The notes under the pieces were generated by a model that saw only the letters and a list, made by a program, of their open reading frames with translations, searched no databases and was not told the origin of the DNA. A program made the position numbers and the translations under genes. 64,000 nucleotides of DNA from Primula veris (taxonomy: Eukaryota; Streptophyta; Magnoliopsida; Ericales; Primulaceae). The stretch covers positions 18,591,211-18,655,210 of the forward strand of contig OY821741.1 of NCBI GenBank assembly GCA_963682055.1, read 5' to 3'. This document shows, piece after piece, positions 12,485 to 25,616 of the stretch (positions are counted from its first letter, which is position 1; each line of letters starts with the position of its first letter).

Positions 12485-13575
12485 AATAAAAATCTGCTTA
12501 GAGTTACATCACTTTTTCATAACCAAGTCTCAGTTTGATTAATGGCTTAAGCATTGCCTTGATAATGCTTAGGTCATGAATTCGATATCTGGTAGAAGGG
12601 GGAAGAAGGATCAAGAAGCACTTTTATTTTCTGCGGGTAATAGCAGAAATAGACCAAAATTATTTTGGTCACTAGAATTAAGAAATGTTATCTAAAATAA
12701 TGCTACTTAGTGGCAATTTTTGTATCGAACTGTATAAAATTGTTAACTATGTTGGTAACAAATACGCAATTAGTTACACCATCGGAATTTTGATTCCAAA
12801 TTATGAATGTCGTCATATAAATAGAAGCAGATGAAAACACTACCCAAGTCGAGATACACTCAGAACTTTTGTTATAGACGAATCTAATATTTCCTGAAGA
12901 AAAGCTTTTAAACAAATATTAATCTAGTACCAGTTCCCTGCAATGTAGTACACTTTCACGTAGTTACTGTCCATATTATAGTAACACTCTACTCTTGACA
13001 TTACATTATCGGAAATCTAATAAACTTGATGAGGTGTTATTGGTATATTGTGTTTTTCGCGTACAGAATTCTAGGCACATACTTGGTCGGAGTTTCGCCA
13101 AAAATAGCTTTCTGAAAGGGGAGAGTTTAACATTTCAATACACGTGATCTAATATATTGTCTGCAATAATCGAGAGGATTAAATTAGATTGAAATCCACC
13201 TGTATACATCCTTATGTATATCCTGGAAAAAAACGCCATCTTATATGCTTGTACAGTTAGATCAACATCAATAATGAGGAAAACAAAACCATTTGTCTGA
13301 TACCAGTATGTATGTATAGGCTTGCATAGACTCTAAAACAGAACCATCTCATAAATGACTTCAGTTAGTTAAGTTAGATTTTATTGCTTATAAGCTGAGC
13401 GCATATTTCATGATCTGAAATAATTGGTACATGCATATTGCAGTTTATTGTGTCTGAGCAAAGACCATTGGAATATAGAAAATGTAACAAAAACAAAGAC
13501 CATTGGAATGTAGAAAAGGTTCAAGTTATAAGCTGAGTGCCTATTTCATGACCTGAAACAAGCTAGGATTCTGAA
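12485..13575. repeat. 3' flank of the WRI-like gene, duplicated at 62,998-64,000
   Basis: The region after the stop codon aligns with the right end of the window, with small indels and substitutions. Long shared runs include CTTTTTCATAACCAAGTCTC, TACTTAGTGGCAATTTTTGT and AACACTACCCAAGTCGAGAT. The match reaches at least CATGACCTGAAACAAGCTA near 13,545. It contains the gene's 3' UTR and downstream noncoding DNA. No gene is seen. Confidence 0.85.
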
Positions 13576-13744
13576 TAATGTTGGAAAAATCTATTTATGT
13601 TAATTAAATTGGTCCTAATTATATTGGGAGAAAAACCATTATTTAATTTACACATTGTGGGTTGTCAAAGTTTCCTTTATTTTTTAATAAAAGAGAAATT
13701 TATGTATTCGGCTGTATATATTTAGACATACTACATACCCATTC

Positions 13745-13870
13745 CGTCCCTCCCTAAATAATTGATCACTATGCTATTTCGGGACGTCCCTAAATAATTG
13801 ATCAATTTACTGTTTTAGTAAAATAATCTAATTTAAATTATCATCCTACCCTTCCCATATCACACAAAAA
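13745..13870. mobile_element. Stowaway-like MITE end (truncated)
   Basis: The motif CCGTCCCTCCCTAAATAATTG followed about 35 bp later by GGGACGTCCCTAAATAATTG is characteristic of Stowaway (Tc1/Mariner) MITE ends in dicots. The matching opposite end was not found in the next 400 bp, so it is probably a fragment. Confidence 0.45.
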
Positions 13871-14210
13871 GATATGTTGTGACATTTTTTGTTTTTTTAT
13901 GGATATAATTATAACTTACTTAACATTCTCGTAAATTTCATACAAATTTTTCACGCAAGGCCAAACGTAGGGATGGTGGCAATATATACAAGTATCAAAT
14001 GATTGGTATGAAGCCAACGTGGAAATAGACCCATTAGAATTGGGTACAATAGCCCGTGTGTAATTGTTACTACACCAACAGCTACGTAGTCTCTGAAAAC
14101 GGCGGTTAAGTCCCAAATGGTTTAAATCCCAACAGTCATGTCCTTTGACCGAATGGTCGCAGTTTTTGGAAAAGCCTTAGGGCATCTATAAATACATCCC
14201 GTAAAATGAA

Positions 14211-14877
14211 GAATTAACATAAAAATACCTTACACCTATTATATTAAAAATAAATTAATAAAACATAATAATTTTTAAACTAAATTAACAAAAACATATT
14301 TAAAAACTTTTCATTATCAAAAATATATCAAAAAAATTTAATATTATTTATTCTCTTCTTTCTCTCTCTCATCTTACTCCCTCTCTCTTTCATTCTTATG
14401 TCTCACCAATTCTTATCTGTATCTCTCTCCTCCATTCTTCTCTGTATCTTTCTTTCATATCGCACTCTATCTCTTTCCTCCTCCATCACGAAAATCCATC
14501 ACTGACTACCGAATACCATCTAAATTATATAAACATTCATATACATATAAATACAGATATATATATATATATATATATATACGTAATATACAAATATTAC
14601 ACTGGTTGATATCACGTAATATATAAAAAAATATATGAAATTGTTGAGATTGTTTTCTATTTATTGAGATTTTAGACTATTGTAAACCTTGTGAGTTTCA
14701 AGTTGAGAGAGGGGAATGCATATGTAAAGTATTGAGAGAAATTCATATGTTGAACTTTTAAAATTAGGGTATGAAATTTTGAAATTAAGCTATAAAGTTT
14801 TGAAATTAGTGTATGAAGTTTTAAAATTAGGATATAAAGTTTTGAAATTAGGTTATGAAGTTTTAAAATTAGGGTAT
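14211..14877. mobile_element. Non-autonomous CT-rich element (family F), left part
   Basis: It begins like the family F copy at 33,587 (GAATTAACATA... CTTACACCTATTATATTAA), then has a CT-rich tract, an AT microsatellite near 14,560, and a short array of units like GTATGAAGTTTTGAAATTAG. It is cut at GGTAT (14,873-14,877) by the Copia-like element and resumes at 21,610. No protein is encoded. Exact ends and target duplication were not resolved. Confidence 0.6.
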
Positions 14878-15111
14878 TGTTGTAGGATATTATTGGCCAT
14901 CTTGGGCCTTACTCTATTGGGCCTATCTTGGGCTTTCCTAGCATATGTAACCCTAAGCTCTATTATATAAAGAGTGTCAGTGATCTCTTGATGTATCTCT
15001 CTGTACAATCATATTAATGAATAAACACTTCGTCTGTTGTTTCTCATACCTCTCTCTATATCTATACATATCTCTATATATATCTATAACGAGCTAATAT
15101 GTCACACAACA
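14878..15111 (+). repeat. Left LTR of Copia-like element C1 (first copy)
   Basis: This LTR is 234 bp, from TGTTGTAGGATATTATTGG to the CACACAACA end. It contains TATATAAAG near 14,965 as a probable TATA box and a CTCTCTATATCTATACATAT run near its 3' end. It pairs with 21,376-21,609. Confidence 0.9.
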
Positions 15112-18100
15112 CGTTATCAGTACGTTGCTCGCGGAGACTAAGATATACGCTCGCGGATATTGAAGATTTTTGGTAAACGCACAGATATTGGGTATCTAAA
15201 AACCTTGAGGTTTATCCTGTTTTTTATTGGATTATTGCTATATCGACTTTCACCAACATACCGTGGAAAAGGTATCTAAATTCTAATCAATAAAATTAGG
15301 ATTGTATGGTGTAAATCATGTTGTAACAATATTCTAAACAATAAAAAAGGTATCTAAAGACACCTGATTGAACAGCCATCAATGTTATTTATATTGTAAC
15401 ATATGAATCACTATATGTTTGGTAGTAGTATATAATTACTCTGCCTAAAAATTATTTAGGATTGTATGGTCTATTATCTAGTAATAATACGTATACAAGA
15501 TGCAGGTTTGAAACCGTCGGTTAATACGTTACACACGTGGTATGTAAGAACATGTTACTAAATCAAACATATGTGGAATTAACCCTAATACATATATACT
15601 GCCTACTTGAAAAGTGGAATTGTTTAGGGCTGTAAGTCGTAATACGTACATAAGGATATGTTTGGATTTGGTGTTATATTTGGTCCGTGTTATTTAGCAT
15701 ATTACCATAAATTAGATTTGGTTGTAGTGTATTTTTTAAATTAACATGTTTAAAACTTGCATGTCTATTCTAATTACCATTTAATTGCATGATTAATTTA
15801 CATATATGGCAGTAGAATAATAAATGATTAATTATATATTGCTAGTATAAACTGTGATAGATTCTGTCCTAATTGATATTAATTAGTAAATCAGATATAT
15901 AACAAAATATATATATGTAATCACGATCATGTACTATTTATTTACTGCCATGTACAGATATGTACAATATGCTAATTTGCGAAATCATATATTTTCACAT
16001 TTAAGTTGGAAAAATTATGAACTTTCCCTAAATAGGCTCAGCTATTTGGATACGATGTCTAGGAAAGATATAGGCGGAAGTCGATATCCTAATGAGGTCG
16101 GGTTTTAAGTGGCATTCGTGTCCTCCACACTCACCGTCTTTCCTGATCGTTTTTCAAGTAGAGCTACCGAAAGGGGTTGACTAAATAATAATTTCTCCGA
16201 GTGTGCTTATATAGTGATGTATGTTTCGCCGAATTGGTGTTTCAGTATCGACCCGTCGTTCGATCAATGAGAACCGATTCACATGAGAAGCAAAACTAAT
16301 GTTTTCGAACCTATCGTTTTGAAAAAAATGTTTGTGCTTATGCAAACCATAAACATATAAACCAGTCATTTTATATGATAAATAATCCAGAACTCCCAAC
16401 ACATGTTGGATGCCATCTATGATGAAAAAAAATCGTAAAACATACTTGCGAAATGACTGTTTAAACGTTGATTTTAATCCGTCACCACATGTTACTCACC
16501 CTGATGTGTGAAAAATGTGATGCCCAATTTTTTTTTGGATGCCATCTTTGATGAGTAAAACACGAGTTTGTTGTTACCCTCATGATGAATGCTAAGGCGT
16601 TGATTTTATTCCGCTGCCACATTTGAGACGTGATGACGTCTATGGTGAACAAATGTCTGAAATTGACATATTGGAGCAATCATTCACCAAAAATACTAGC
16701 TTGGAAATTGTATTCCATAAGCAGTATCGTGAATTTATATTCACCATGTTCCTTTATCACCCATCTGTTATTGGATAAGAAAATTACCCTGGTGAGTAGT
16801 TTTAATCCTGTTGGGTCAATGGCGAATTGTTTGCCTGATATTAATGCTCTTCGTGTACATTTTTTTCCACGAATCGAGAACCGAGACATGTGTTATTTGT
16901 CTCGAACTGTCACGATCCCGATGAATCGCCTAGCCAAGCGAGATTTTAGACAATCGTCAAAATCGAAACCTGTGGCTCCAAGACAGTAATTGATAGGAAC
17001 AATATGGGCCGTTGTCACAAAGCAAGAGATAATGCTCAATGAGCCAACTCTATGCTATAAAGACAAAGGTCATGCACGGTTAGTTCTTAAATAGTTCACA
17101 ACTATTATAAAGGTGGAAAAACCGATGCTAATGTGGTTAAAGTTAATTGAAAGAAAACACTTGAGACCCCCGGTTTTGTGGCTCAAATGAGTTTGATACC
17201 TTTCTTTATTGATTTTGATAAATCATTGAGCCATTTTTTCGCTCATCTGGATTATGTTTTTCCATTTAGATTATGATTTTTCCATTTTGACATACTTTTG
17301 GATTATGGTTTGCCTGTTTACGAAACTTCTCGAAATAATTTAAAGTGTTTGAGCAAATTTCTTTGACAAATGTGACCAAACTGTAAATTATGAAATTTTA
17401 GGCAGTACTTGTGGGGTAGTTGATTTTTTTTGAAATAGTGGGTAACAGTGTACCACATAATTTCACCAAATATTTGCCTAAAATAGTACTCAGTGACAAC
17501 GATTCTGGACCCGTCGTTCCAAATCAAAATCTTTGGTAAAACCAAATTGATTTGTCAAATATGAGGTCTTATACTCATGTAGGTCCTGTCGTACCTTGTT
17601 GAGTTATAAAATATTCGAGAAAACCAGTGTTATCTAGTAATAGCTCATGAAAGAAATAAAATTTCTTTTCATAGCCTCCATTCAATATGACCAAAAGCGT
17701 ATTTTAGTGGAGTTGAAATGTCTTTCAAGTGTTTGCTACCACATTCTTTAAAACATTTAAAGTTACCTTATCATTTCGCCTGTCGTCGAATTATAAATGA
17801 TTTAGATGCTAAGACATGATTGTCTGTACTATCATTCGCCTGTCGTCGATTGATAAGAGCATTTTGATATTGTAGCATTGACCGGATGAGATATTCCCGG
17901 GTCAAAAGACGATGGTTGATTTATAATCGCATCGCATTTGGATTCTCTCTGAGAATATATTTTGCGATTAATCCGAAATTCATACCATTAATGCTCACTT
18001 TGAAAGACTAGTATGTGTAAAGATCACAAAATGAACTCGTAGAATTCTTGTAAAGAATTGAAGGAGTTATTGTGGACTTATCCAACCATAAGACGGACCA

Positions 18101-20639
18101 TAAATATAAATGGTTATGGTTGATGCATCGACAATAGGTCACATGATTATTGTTGTCCACAGAAATGTTGTATTTCCCAAACTTTTAGCCCTATCATTAA
18201 GTTGATGGCTCATGATCCGGATTATCCTGAAAAGTTTAATCGACTTGATAATTCCGAAGAGTAAGGATCAAAATTTCGATTTGAATTACTTGAGTTTGGA
18301 AATTAAAATTGAACATCCTGTCGATTATGTTCAGACCCAAATGGACTCACGGAAAATTTGATGATGCGACTGCAAATGATTGCACGCACTTCTTGGTCTT
18401 GCGCATCAAGATTTATATTTCCGTGTGGGGTCATGCTATTTTGCTGCATTGGTCCGTCATGAGGCCCATAGACACTCAAACACCATATGCGTACTAGCTG
18501 GTTACTGGTTATGAGCCAGAAGTCTCATATTAACGCGTGTTTAGAGTGATTAATTAATATTTTGATTGAGCCTCTATAGCGTTCAAAATATGGACCTCTT
18601 AAGGGGACATAAGTCGATTATGAATCTCCTGCCTATCAATTGATAGAGTAACCTTGGCAAGCGATCTCTTTACCGCATGATATGCGAAAATGACATCGTT
18701 AAGACTGTTCTCCCCGTCGTTAGGGGAAGATTTGTACGTTATCTTTGATAAGGAATGACGTGAAATAACGTGGCATAACCCACTCAGTCTTAGCTTGATC
18801 CCCAAAACTGCACTTAGTGATAGGTAAGTGGATAGACTCTCTCAAGTCTAACTAAATGTCAGACGCATTTAATGACTTTATGAGATGTCACGAGATCATT
18901 TATACCTGCTGCAAAATGCTTGCTAGGATAGACGTCCCTGTCGGACGCCGTGTTCCTGTTGTAAAACATTGCTTTGGCCGAACCCGCCAAGCAAAGGACG
19001 CTGCCATCGGCCGTCAGTCTGTCGTCCTTCCCAAGATACGAGGAAGTTGACCGGTTCTTAATTCGTTCAGCCCCAGAGGTGGTGAACTAAAACTCGTTTG
19101 TCGCACGAGATTATAAAGGATCAAGGAGATGTGTGATTTCCTAATCATCCTAAGAATCTCGAAATATCTGTCGATCATGATATCTTAGACGATATTGAAG
19201 TGAAACGAGACTGTCATTGATTACTTGTTTATATATTCAGTGACGACTGATAATATGAACAAATTATGACAAAGAACCATGTACCGTTGCATGAAGTCAA
19301 CGTAGAATAGACTGTACTAATGGAAACTTGCAATCCAAGTAGACTTCTTAGCAAAAGTTTGTTCGGACCTGTAGCTCCAACACGACCAATGTTAAACGAA
19401 TTCGTTTATTTGGTTATTCGTAAGGAAAAGTGATGAGAATAATGAGATTGTAGAATGCTCGCCTAGTAGCGCAAGGCTTCTCTCACACCTTGGAATTGAT
19501 TACGAGATAGTTTATTTCCTCGTAATGGACGTTATAACGGTCCTCTACTTTATCAGTTTAGTAGTTTCCAGAAAACAGATTATGCAGCATGTGATTATGG
19601 TCACGATCTTATCTCTGTGGGGATTTAGACTAGATACGTGGATGAAGGTCCCTGTGTGACTTCATAATGCTTGAATCAAGTAGTTCCTGACCATGGAACA
19701 TGATCTCAATTTAATGAGACGTTCACTATATGGATTAATATAATCCGAGTGGATGTGGTATACCTGCCTAAGTGAGTACTTGATTAGCTTGGGATACTTG
19801 AACAAGTATTACGCCCTTGCATGTTTTATTACGTGATCTATTTTTGGATTTGCCTTCGAGATGAAGGATCTTGGGAAGACACGGTAGTGACTCGGCCTGA
19901 TGATCGAGTCCCGTAAAGATTGAATCTAAGTCCATGATTTAGACTACACCCAGAAGGTGTTATGATGTTTTAGTCATCATGACGCTAAGTCGTCATATTC
20001 TCCCATGATCGTTCGATCACTAGACATTGATATAGAGCCAGTCCGTCCCTGATGAGACGATGAAGAGATATTGAACCATGATGTTCATATCTAAGTACAA
20101 TAAGCGCATCATTGTACTTGGTCTAATGTGCTAGGATGAACATCTCGTATGCTGTGAATGGTATAGCTCGACACAGAATCGCACTAACACGTTGCCATCG
20201 AAATGGCACTAAAGACATTTTCCCATTACCTTAAGGTAACTGTGGATGAGGGCTTGTCTTATCCCATTTTGCGTCATTGAGTGTACTTACCCCATTCGGT
20301 ACTCGAATTAACGCAACCCTTTTTCGGCTAGTTTATTCCTAACATGGTCTGTCTTTACCATTAGGAATAAGGCAATATCTTGGAGGTATTGGAATGACTC
20401 CAAATGAATCACTTTGATCTACTCGTGCTCTATGAGACGACTAGAGAGTGTATATGGCTTCGAGCTCGTATTAGCCGTATTTGAATTACATATGCTCTGT
20501 CCCACGATCCAGATAAAACACTTGTCTTATTTGAGGACAACTTGTTGTTATCGATCAAGAGAGGCATGACTAGATTATGCTATTTAACATTTCTTGCCGA
20601 AATAAATCTTCACATATGAAGTTTAAGAGCATCCTGTCG

Positions 20640-21345
20640 AATGCTCGGTTTATTCCATGTTATATTTTCTTGCATACAGTCGTGTGTAAGTAAATGAGGC
20701 ATTCAGTTGAATGCTCGTACTCTTTATTCGAATATGAAATCATTGCACCCAGTCGTGTGCAAGTGAGGGGGAGCATCCAAGTGAATGCTTATTGCACTAA
20801 TTACTACTTAGTCGAAATCTTCGCATCCTGTCGTGTGCAAGTGAGGGGAAACATCCAGTCGCATGCTCGTGTACTCTTTTTGTCCTTAGACCAAGGTTTT
20901 TTCCCACTGAGTTTTCCTTGGCAAGGTTTTTAGCGAGACACGTTCCCATCATACCTCATTTAAGATTACCAAAATTAGGGGGAATATCCTGTTGTATAAT
21001 TCTTACCACTGTGTACTCTTTTGTCCTTCGATTAGAGGTTTTTTCCACTGGGTTTACTCTAGCAAGGTTTTGATGAGGCACCTGTTTTGTGGTTGATCCC
21101 CTACTACTACCACTGTTGCACTCTTTTTCCTTCGATCAAAGATTTTCCCATTGTGTTTGCTCTGCCAAGGTTTTGATGAGGCACACTGTTTTGTGGTTAG
21201 TTAATTATATAGAATTTCGGCCTATATCATTCGGCTACACAGTTTCTCCTAGGTACCGGTTTTGTCCCACACTGGGTTTTCCGTCCCTAAGGTTTTTATG
21301 TGTTTAGCACTGCGAATGAACTCGACTCACATCGACAGCATGAAG
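20640..21345 (+). repeat. Short diverged repeats upstream of the 3' LTR of C1
   Basis: Two repeat types follow the pol relic. One has units of the form GCATCCAGTCGTGTGCAAGTG (about five diverged copies, 20,650-20,880). The other has about four copies of a block around GGTTTTTTCCCACTGGGTTT and GCAAGGTTTTGATGAGGCA (20,890-21,300). The second block is common between pol and the 3' LTR in plant Copia elements. Both recur in inverted order at 56,100-56,780. Confidence 0.7.
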
Positions 21346-21375
21346 ACGAAGAAATCAAGACGTCCAAAGGGGGAG

Positions 21376-21609
21376 TGTTGTAGAATATTATTGGCCATCT
21401 TGGGCCTTACTCTATTGGGCCTATCTTGGGTTTTCCTAGCATATGTAACCCTACCCTATATTATATAAAGAGGGTCAGTGGTCTCTTGATGTATCTCTCT
21501 GTACAATCATATTAATGAATAAACACTTCGTCTGTTGTTTCTCATAACTCTCTCTATATCTATACATATCTCTATATATATCTATAATGAGCTAATATGT
21601 CACACAACA
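21376..21609 (+). repeat. Right LTR of Copia-like element C1 (first copy)
   Basis: This LTR is 234 bp, the same length as the left one, with about nine substitutions. It is preceded by the polypurine tract AAAGGGGGAG and followed by target duplication GGTAT. Confidence 0.9.
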
Positions 21610-22917
21610 GGTATGAAATTTTTGAAATTAGGGTATGAAATTTTAAAATTAGGGTATGAACTCTTTTTAAATATTTGATTGTGATACAGAACATTTAGGG
21701 TATGAAACTTTAATATTAGGGTATGACGTTTTATAATTAGCATATGAATATTTTGTGAGTTTTTAGTCTTTTTAGAGATAGAGATGGGTGATTAGCACGT
21801 GTTACAAATATGTGAGATTATCGTGTGTTAGAGAGATATGTGTGATTGGAGAGTGAGAGTTGCGTTTAGAGAGAGATGTTAGATTAGAGAGAGATGTTAG
21901 ATTATGATCTGATTAGAATTAAAGAAATAATAAATATATATAGGTATTAACAAAAATATACATTCAAAAATTAAATTATTAAAAACATAGGTTACATTAA
22001 TAATTAATAAAAAATAAAAAAAAATTCATTCATCACTCATGATTATTTTCTCTCACTCTCTCTGCAATCTATCTATCATCCTCGTTCTCGTTCTCGCTCT
22101 CTCTCCTCCTCCTTCTCACTCTCTCTCATCTCTCCTATTTCCTTTCTTTTTTCGATCTGTCTCTCCTCCTCGCTCTCTCTCTCTCTCATTCTCTCACCCT
22201 CTCTGCTCGTTCTTCTCCCTCTCTCAAATCTTTCATCGCTCCTCATTCTCTCTCTATGATCTTTTCTCATTCTGCTCTCTTTCCGATCTCTCTTTTCCTC
22301 TCTCTTTTCGATCTCTCTCTCCTCATTCCTCTCTCTTTTCGATATTTCTCTCTTTTTTCTCCTTCCTCTCTCTCTCCGATATCTTTATTCGGTGGAGATT
22401 GAAACTGAGAAATCCGTTGGAGTGGGCGGCGAACGTGTAGAGCGAAGTCGAAAACTCAAGATTGATGCCGACGGAGATGCGGTCGTCAAAACAAAGGTAC
22501 ACGACGATGACGTGATAGTTCGAGGTCGGAGGACAGACAAATATTGAATTTATTAACTAGTGTATCAGTTTGTAAATTCTGTATACTGGGGTATAAAATT
22601 TTAAAATTATGGTAAATTCTACGAATTATGTTATGAACTTTTGAAATAAGTGTATAAACTTTTGGAATAACGGTATGAAAATATACAAATTAGGGTATGA
22701 ACTTTTGAAATAATGGTATAAAATTTTGGAATAAGTGTATGATACAAATTAGGATATGAACTTTTGAAATAAGTGTATAAACTTTTTGAATAAGTGTATG
22801 AAATATACAAATTAGTGTATAAACTTTTAGGTATGTTTTTGTTAATTAGAAATTTTTGGATATATTTTTGTTAATTTAGTTTTAAAAATAACATGTTTTG
22901 TTAATTTATCCTTTCGA
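21610..22917. mobile_element. Family F element: right part plus a second full-length relative
   Basis: From 21,610 the interrupted family F element continues with GTATGAAATTTT-type units. From about 21,940 a second relative begins and aligns end to end with 33,587-34,569. It has an A-rich start with TATTAACAAAAATATA, a 300-bp CT-rich tract with GATCTCTCT units (22,050-22,390), and a unique core (TCGAAAACTCAAGATTGATG near 22,450). It then has an array of units like TATGAACTTTTGAAATAAG (22,560-22,830) and the end GTTAATTTATCC. No coding function is assigned; apparent ORFs over the CT tract are low complexity. Confidence 0.65.
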
Positions 22918-23589
22918 AAATAAATATACAAAAAAATATATCAAACAAAATTATTTCAAAGTCAAATTCATATAAAATCAATTTCAGAAAAATTCTTGCA
23001 TTAATTTTCCTTAACATTTGTTGAGTCTAGAGAGTGCAATATCAACCTTGATTCGTCGTGTGATTAACCTGTGCCTTTCTATTAATCGAGAGACATCATG
23101 AAAAACTTACGTCCACACAAACCCAGAAGTCATTGGGGGAGCGAATAGGTTTTAAGCAGAGAGTTTCGACTCGACTTGATGTGGATTTAATTGTTAGCAT
23201 AACTTTGATAACCCACGTAAGTTTATTTATTGCATTTATTTATCGTCACGTATGGCGTTTGCATATTATTATTTGATTTGATTTTTAGTTTTTATACCAA
23301 TCCCCGAGATAAAATACACAACAAATAATGCCAACTCTTTTTCTCTGACATCAATCAAGCAAGCTAATTTTCTTAGGAACATTGTAAACAAAAGTCCAAG
23401 TTTACATTAGTATGTATAAGTTATAACAGATCGAGATGCGTACACACACACATGTAAGTGGATGTGTATCTTATACATCAAGATGATAGGAAAAATAGAG
23501 GTAGCAAAATGATGTAGATATGTGTAAGCCCCCTTTCTAGGGATAGAACCGTCTTTCGCTTCCTTTGCAGCACCCAAACTTTTCAATTT
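22918..23589. other. Noncoding region downstream of the zinc-knuckle pseudogene
   Basis: AT-rich sequence with no recognisable gene. It would hold the 3' flank of the minus-strand pseudogene that ends at 23,590. Nothing else is seen. Confidence 0.5.
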
Positions 23590-24183
23590 CTATTTCCAGC
23601 ATGTCCTTTGATTATGCCCTGGTTTCCCACACACCCTACAACAATGATGCCTCGGGACACTGGTATTTGACTTTGGTTATCGTAGATTTTGGACATGTTC
23701 TTTTGTTGTGTCCTTTCTCTCCACAGAGTTGACAGTTAAACCGTCTGTCGGCCAAGCTTTCACCAAGTTCTGGGCAGTAATGCCTTTTATGCCCTTCTCG
23801 CCCAGTGTTTGCAGAAAAATTCACTCCTGTAAAAACTCCAGAATTACGACAATATTAATTATATAATTTCTGAAACACCGGTTATATTAGGCGTTCAATA
23901 CAGCTTCTCTTATAAAACTGTAATGGTGATTATTTGAAAGTGAAAGATGTTATAGCACAAAAATTTCACACAGAAACAAGAAAAGCGTTTGAAAATTTAT
24001 GTATCGTACCTCTCATAGAAAGGCTTCTCTTTCGTCGATTATCTGAATCACTAAAAAATGTTTTCATAGATTCAGATGCGTGTTTCCTAGCAGCATCAGT
24101 TCTCTTGGTTTGCTACACAAAACTATTTGTCAAATTTAATAACCAAACACATTCCAAGGGGCAGGGAAAACATAACTCAAAGC

Positions 24184-24681
24184 TCTGTTTTAAAATTCGC
24201 GCTACATAGCGCTACGTAGCGCGAAATAGCGTTTTTTTGATAAAAAACGCAACGAAAAATCACGATTTTAGGTGGAATTGCGCTAAAATCGCGCTATAGG
24301 GGACCAAAAGCGCAAAAAGCGCGAAATTCTGGACCAAAAGCGTAAATAGCGAGTTAAAAAAAAACAGCGGATCTAAATAATTAATATATATAGTGTAATT
24401 TTCATAAAAGTGTCTGTAGTTCAGATGGTTGAGACAGTGCTGTAATTTTCAACAGACCCAAGTTCAAAACTCATCAACAACAATTTTTTTTTTTGATTTT
24501 TTTTTATTACTTTCTAATATAACTATACATTTTTATTTTTTTGTTATATATTCTAAACTTTAGTGCATATTTAGGCAAAAAAAAAAATACACCGCAAAGC
24601 GCTATATAGCAATGTTATTAGCGCTTTTAGCGTTTCTCTCGAAAAAACGCTACGATAGCGATAACGTTATTTAAAACACTG
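24184..24681. mobile_element. Foldback element with tRNA-like core (family P), copy 1
   Basis: This is a 498-bp insert flanked by a perfect 9-bp target duplication, ACTCAAAGC (24,175-24,183 and 24,682-24,690). Both ends carry long imperfect inverted repeats rich in GCGCTA / TAGCGC motifs; the left starts TGTTTTAAAATTCGCGC and the right ends TTTAAAACACTG. Centrally, near 24,408-24,480, TAGTTCAGATGG and AGTTCAAAACTC fit the A-box and B-box of tRNA genes. A poly-T/AT-rich region follows. It lies in an intron of the zinc-knuckle pseudogene. A second copy surrounds the Copia-like element at 55.8 kb in the other orientation. Confidence 0.75.
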
Positions 24682-25616
24682 ACTCAAAGCAGTAAGTTAC
24701 ACAAAGTCAGTTTAATCGAAGTACAAAACGCCAGTTTCATCTACCATGTTACTTGACATAAAAAGTTAAGAAAATACGGCAAAAAAATAGAGTTGTATGC
24801 CTTGATGGCATCCACTCTTTGAGCATGAAGCAAAGGATCACGGTGGATAATCTTCATTCTTTTACTAAACAGCCCAGTTTTGGCATTGAGGCTCTGAACC
24901 CAACTAAAAATAAAGGATTAAAATCCGAATAAATTCACAATTGCTAAAGAATGTTGAAAATCTTCACATGTACACGTCTAGAAAAAGAAAAACACACAAT
25001 TTTAAATAACTGCTCAGTTCGAACTTGCCAAAAAAACTGCTTAGTTCGAAGCAGGAGCGTGTCATATAAAAGGAGCTTTTCTTCCAAAATCCTTGTACCA
25101 AATGGTGCATAGATGTGAGTTAAACTCATCAAAAACGTAAGAGACAGAAAAATAGCTATATTTCTTTCTAAATAAACTATAAACGTACACACTTATAGTT
25201 GAATGTTTCAATCAATCAACTAATCACCCGTGAATGTACACTAAGTATTCCAGGGAAATAATTAATTTCTGGTGCGAAAAAGAAATCGATAGGCATGCAA
25301 GAGACTGAGAAAGGATGAAAAAAATACCAACTTTTAATGGCCTGCTGATCTTCAAATTAACTTCAGGAGATAGAGATTGGTAAACACGTTCAGTTTTCTG
25401 TTTCACATCCAATTTTAAATCCAAATTATCTACATCATCTTCCTTAACTTTGAGTGGAGAGCTGAAAAAACAAAACACAATGAGCAGATTTGTACTACAA
25501 CGTTTTGTTTATTTTTTAAGTTTAAAAAACTACACTTATATAACCAATGTTTATAGAAAATTTTGAAAAGCCCCCTACCATTTTTCTTGAAGTTCCAACC
25601 AATGCTTATATTACGG

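Larger units (their letters stand above)
14878..21609 (+). mobile_element. Degenerate Copia-like LTR retrotransposon (family C1), 6.7 kb
   Basis: Two 234-bp LTRs (14,878-15,111 and 21,376-21,609) start TGTTGTAG and end CACACAACA. They differ at about nine positions (roughly 4%), so the insertion is not very recent. The 5-bp target duplication GGTAT is present on both sides (14,873-14,877 and 21,610-21,614). A primer-binding-like sequence (CGTTATCAGTACG) follows the left LTR and a polypurine tract (AAAGGGGGAG) precedes the right one. No long ORF remains. Near 20,009-20,280 a broken Copia RT/RNase H region is readable (VRSLDIDIEPVRP, then DEDDEEIL-like). It sits inside a family F element and is homologous to the inverted element at 55,830-61,613. 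Confidence 0.88.

Noticed and set aside
14545..14582. Regulatory or origin-like AT element
   Set aside because: It is a simple (AT)n microsatellite within family F sequence.
18599..19050. Small frames shared by both C1 elements (e.g. MGIKLRLSGLCHVIS)
   Set aside because: They recur in both copies only because the elements are homologous. They are short, lie on the strand opposite to the element, and match no retrotransposon protein.
22039..22440. Open frames over the CT-rich tracts (also 33,699-34,059)
   Set aside because: Serine/leucine/phenylalanine or arginine/glutamate low-complexity translations on both strands arise from pyrimidine repeats in family F elements; no codon structure or homology.
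24405..24480. Genuine tRNA gene
   Set aside because: Only A-box-like and B-box-like motifs are present. No full cloverleaf with matched acceptor stem could be drawn, and the block sits inside a foldback element.
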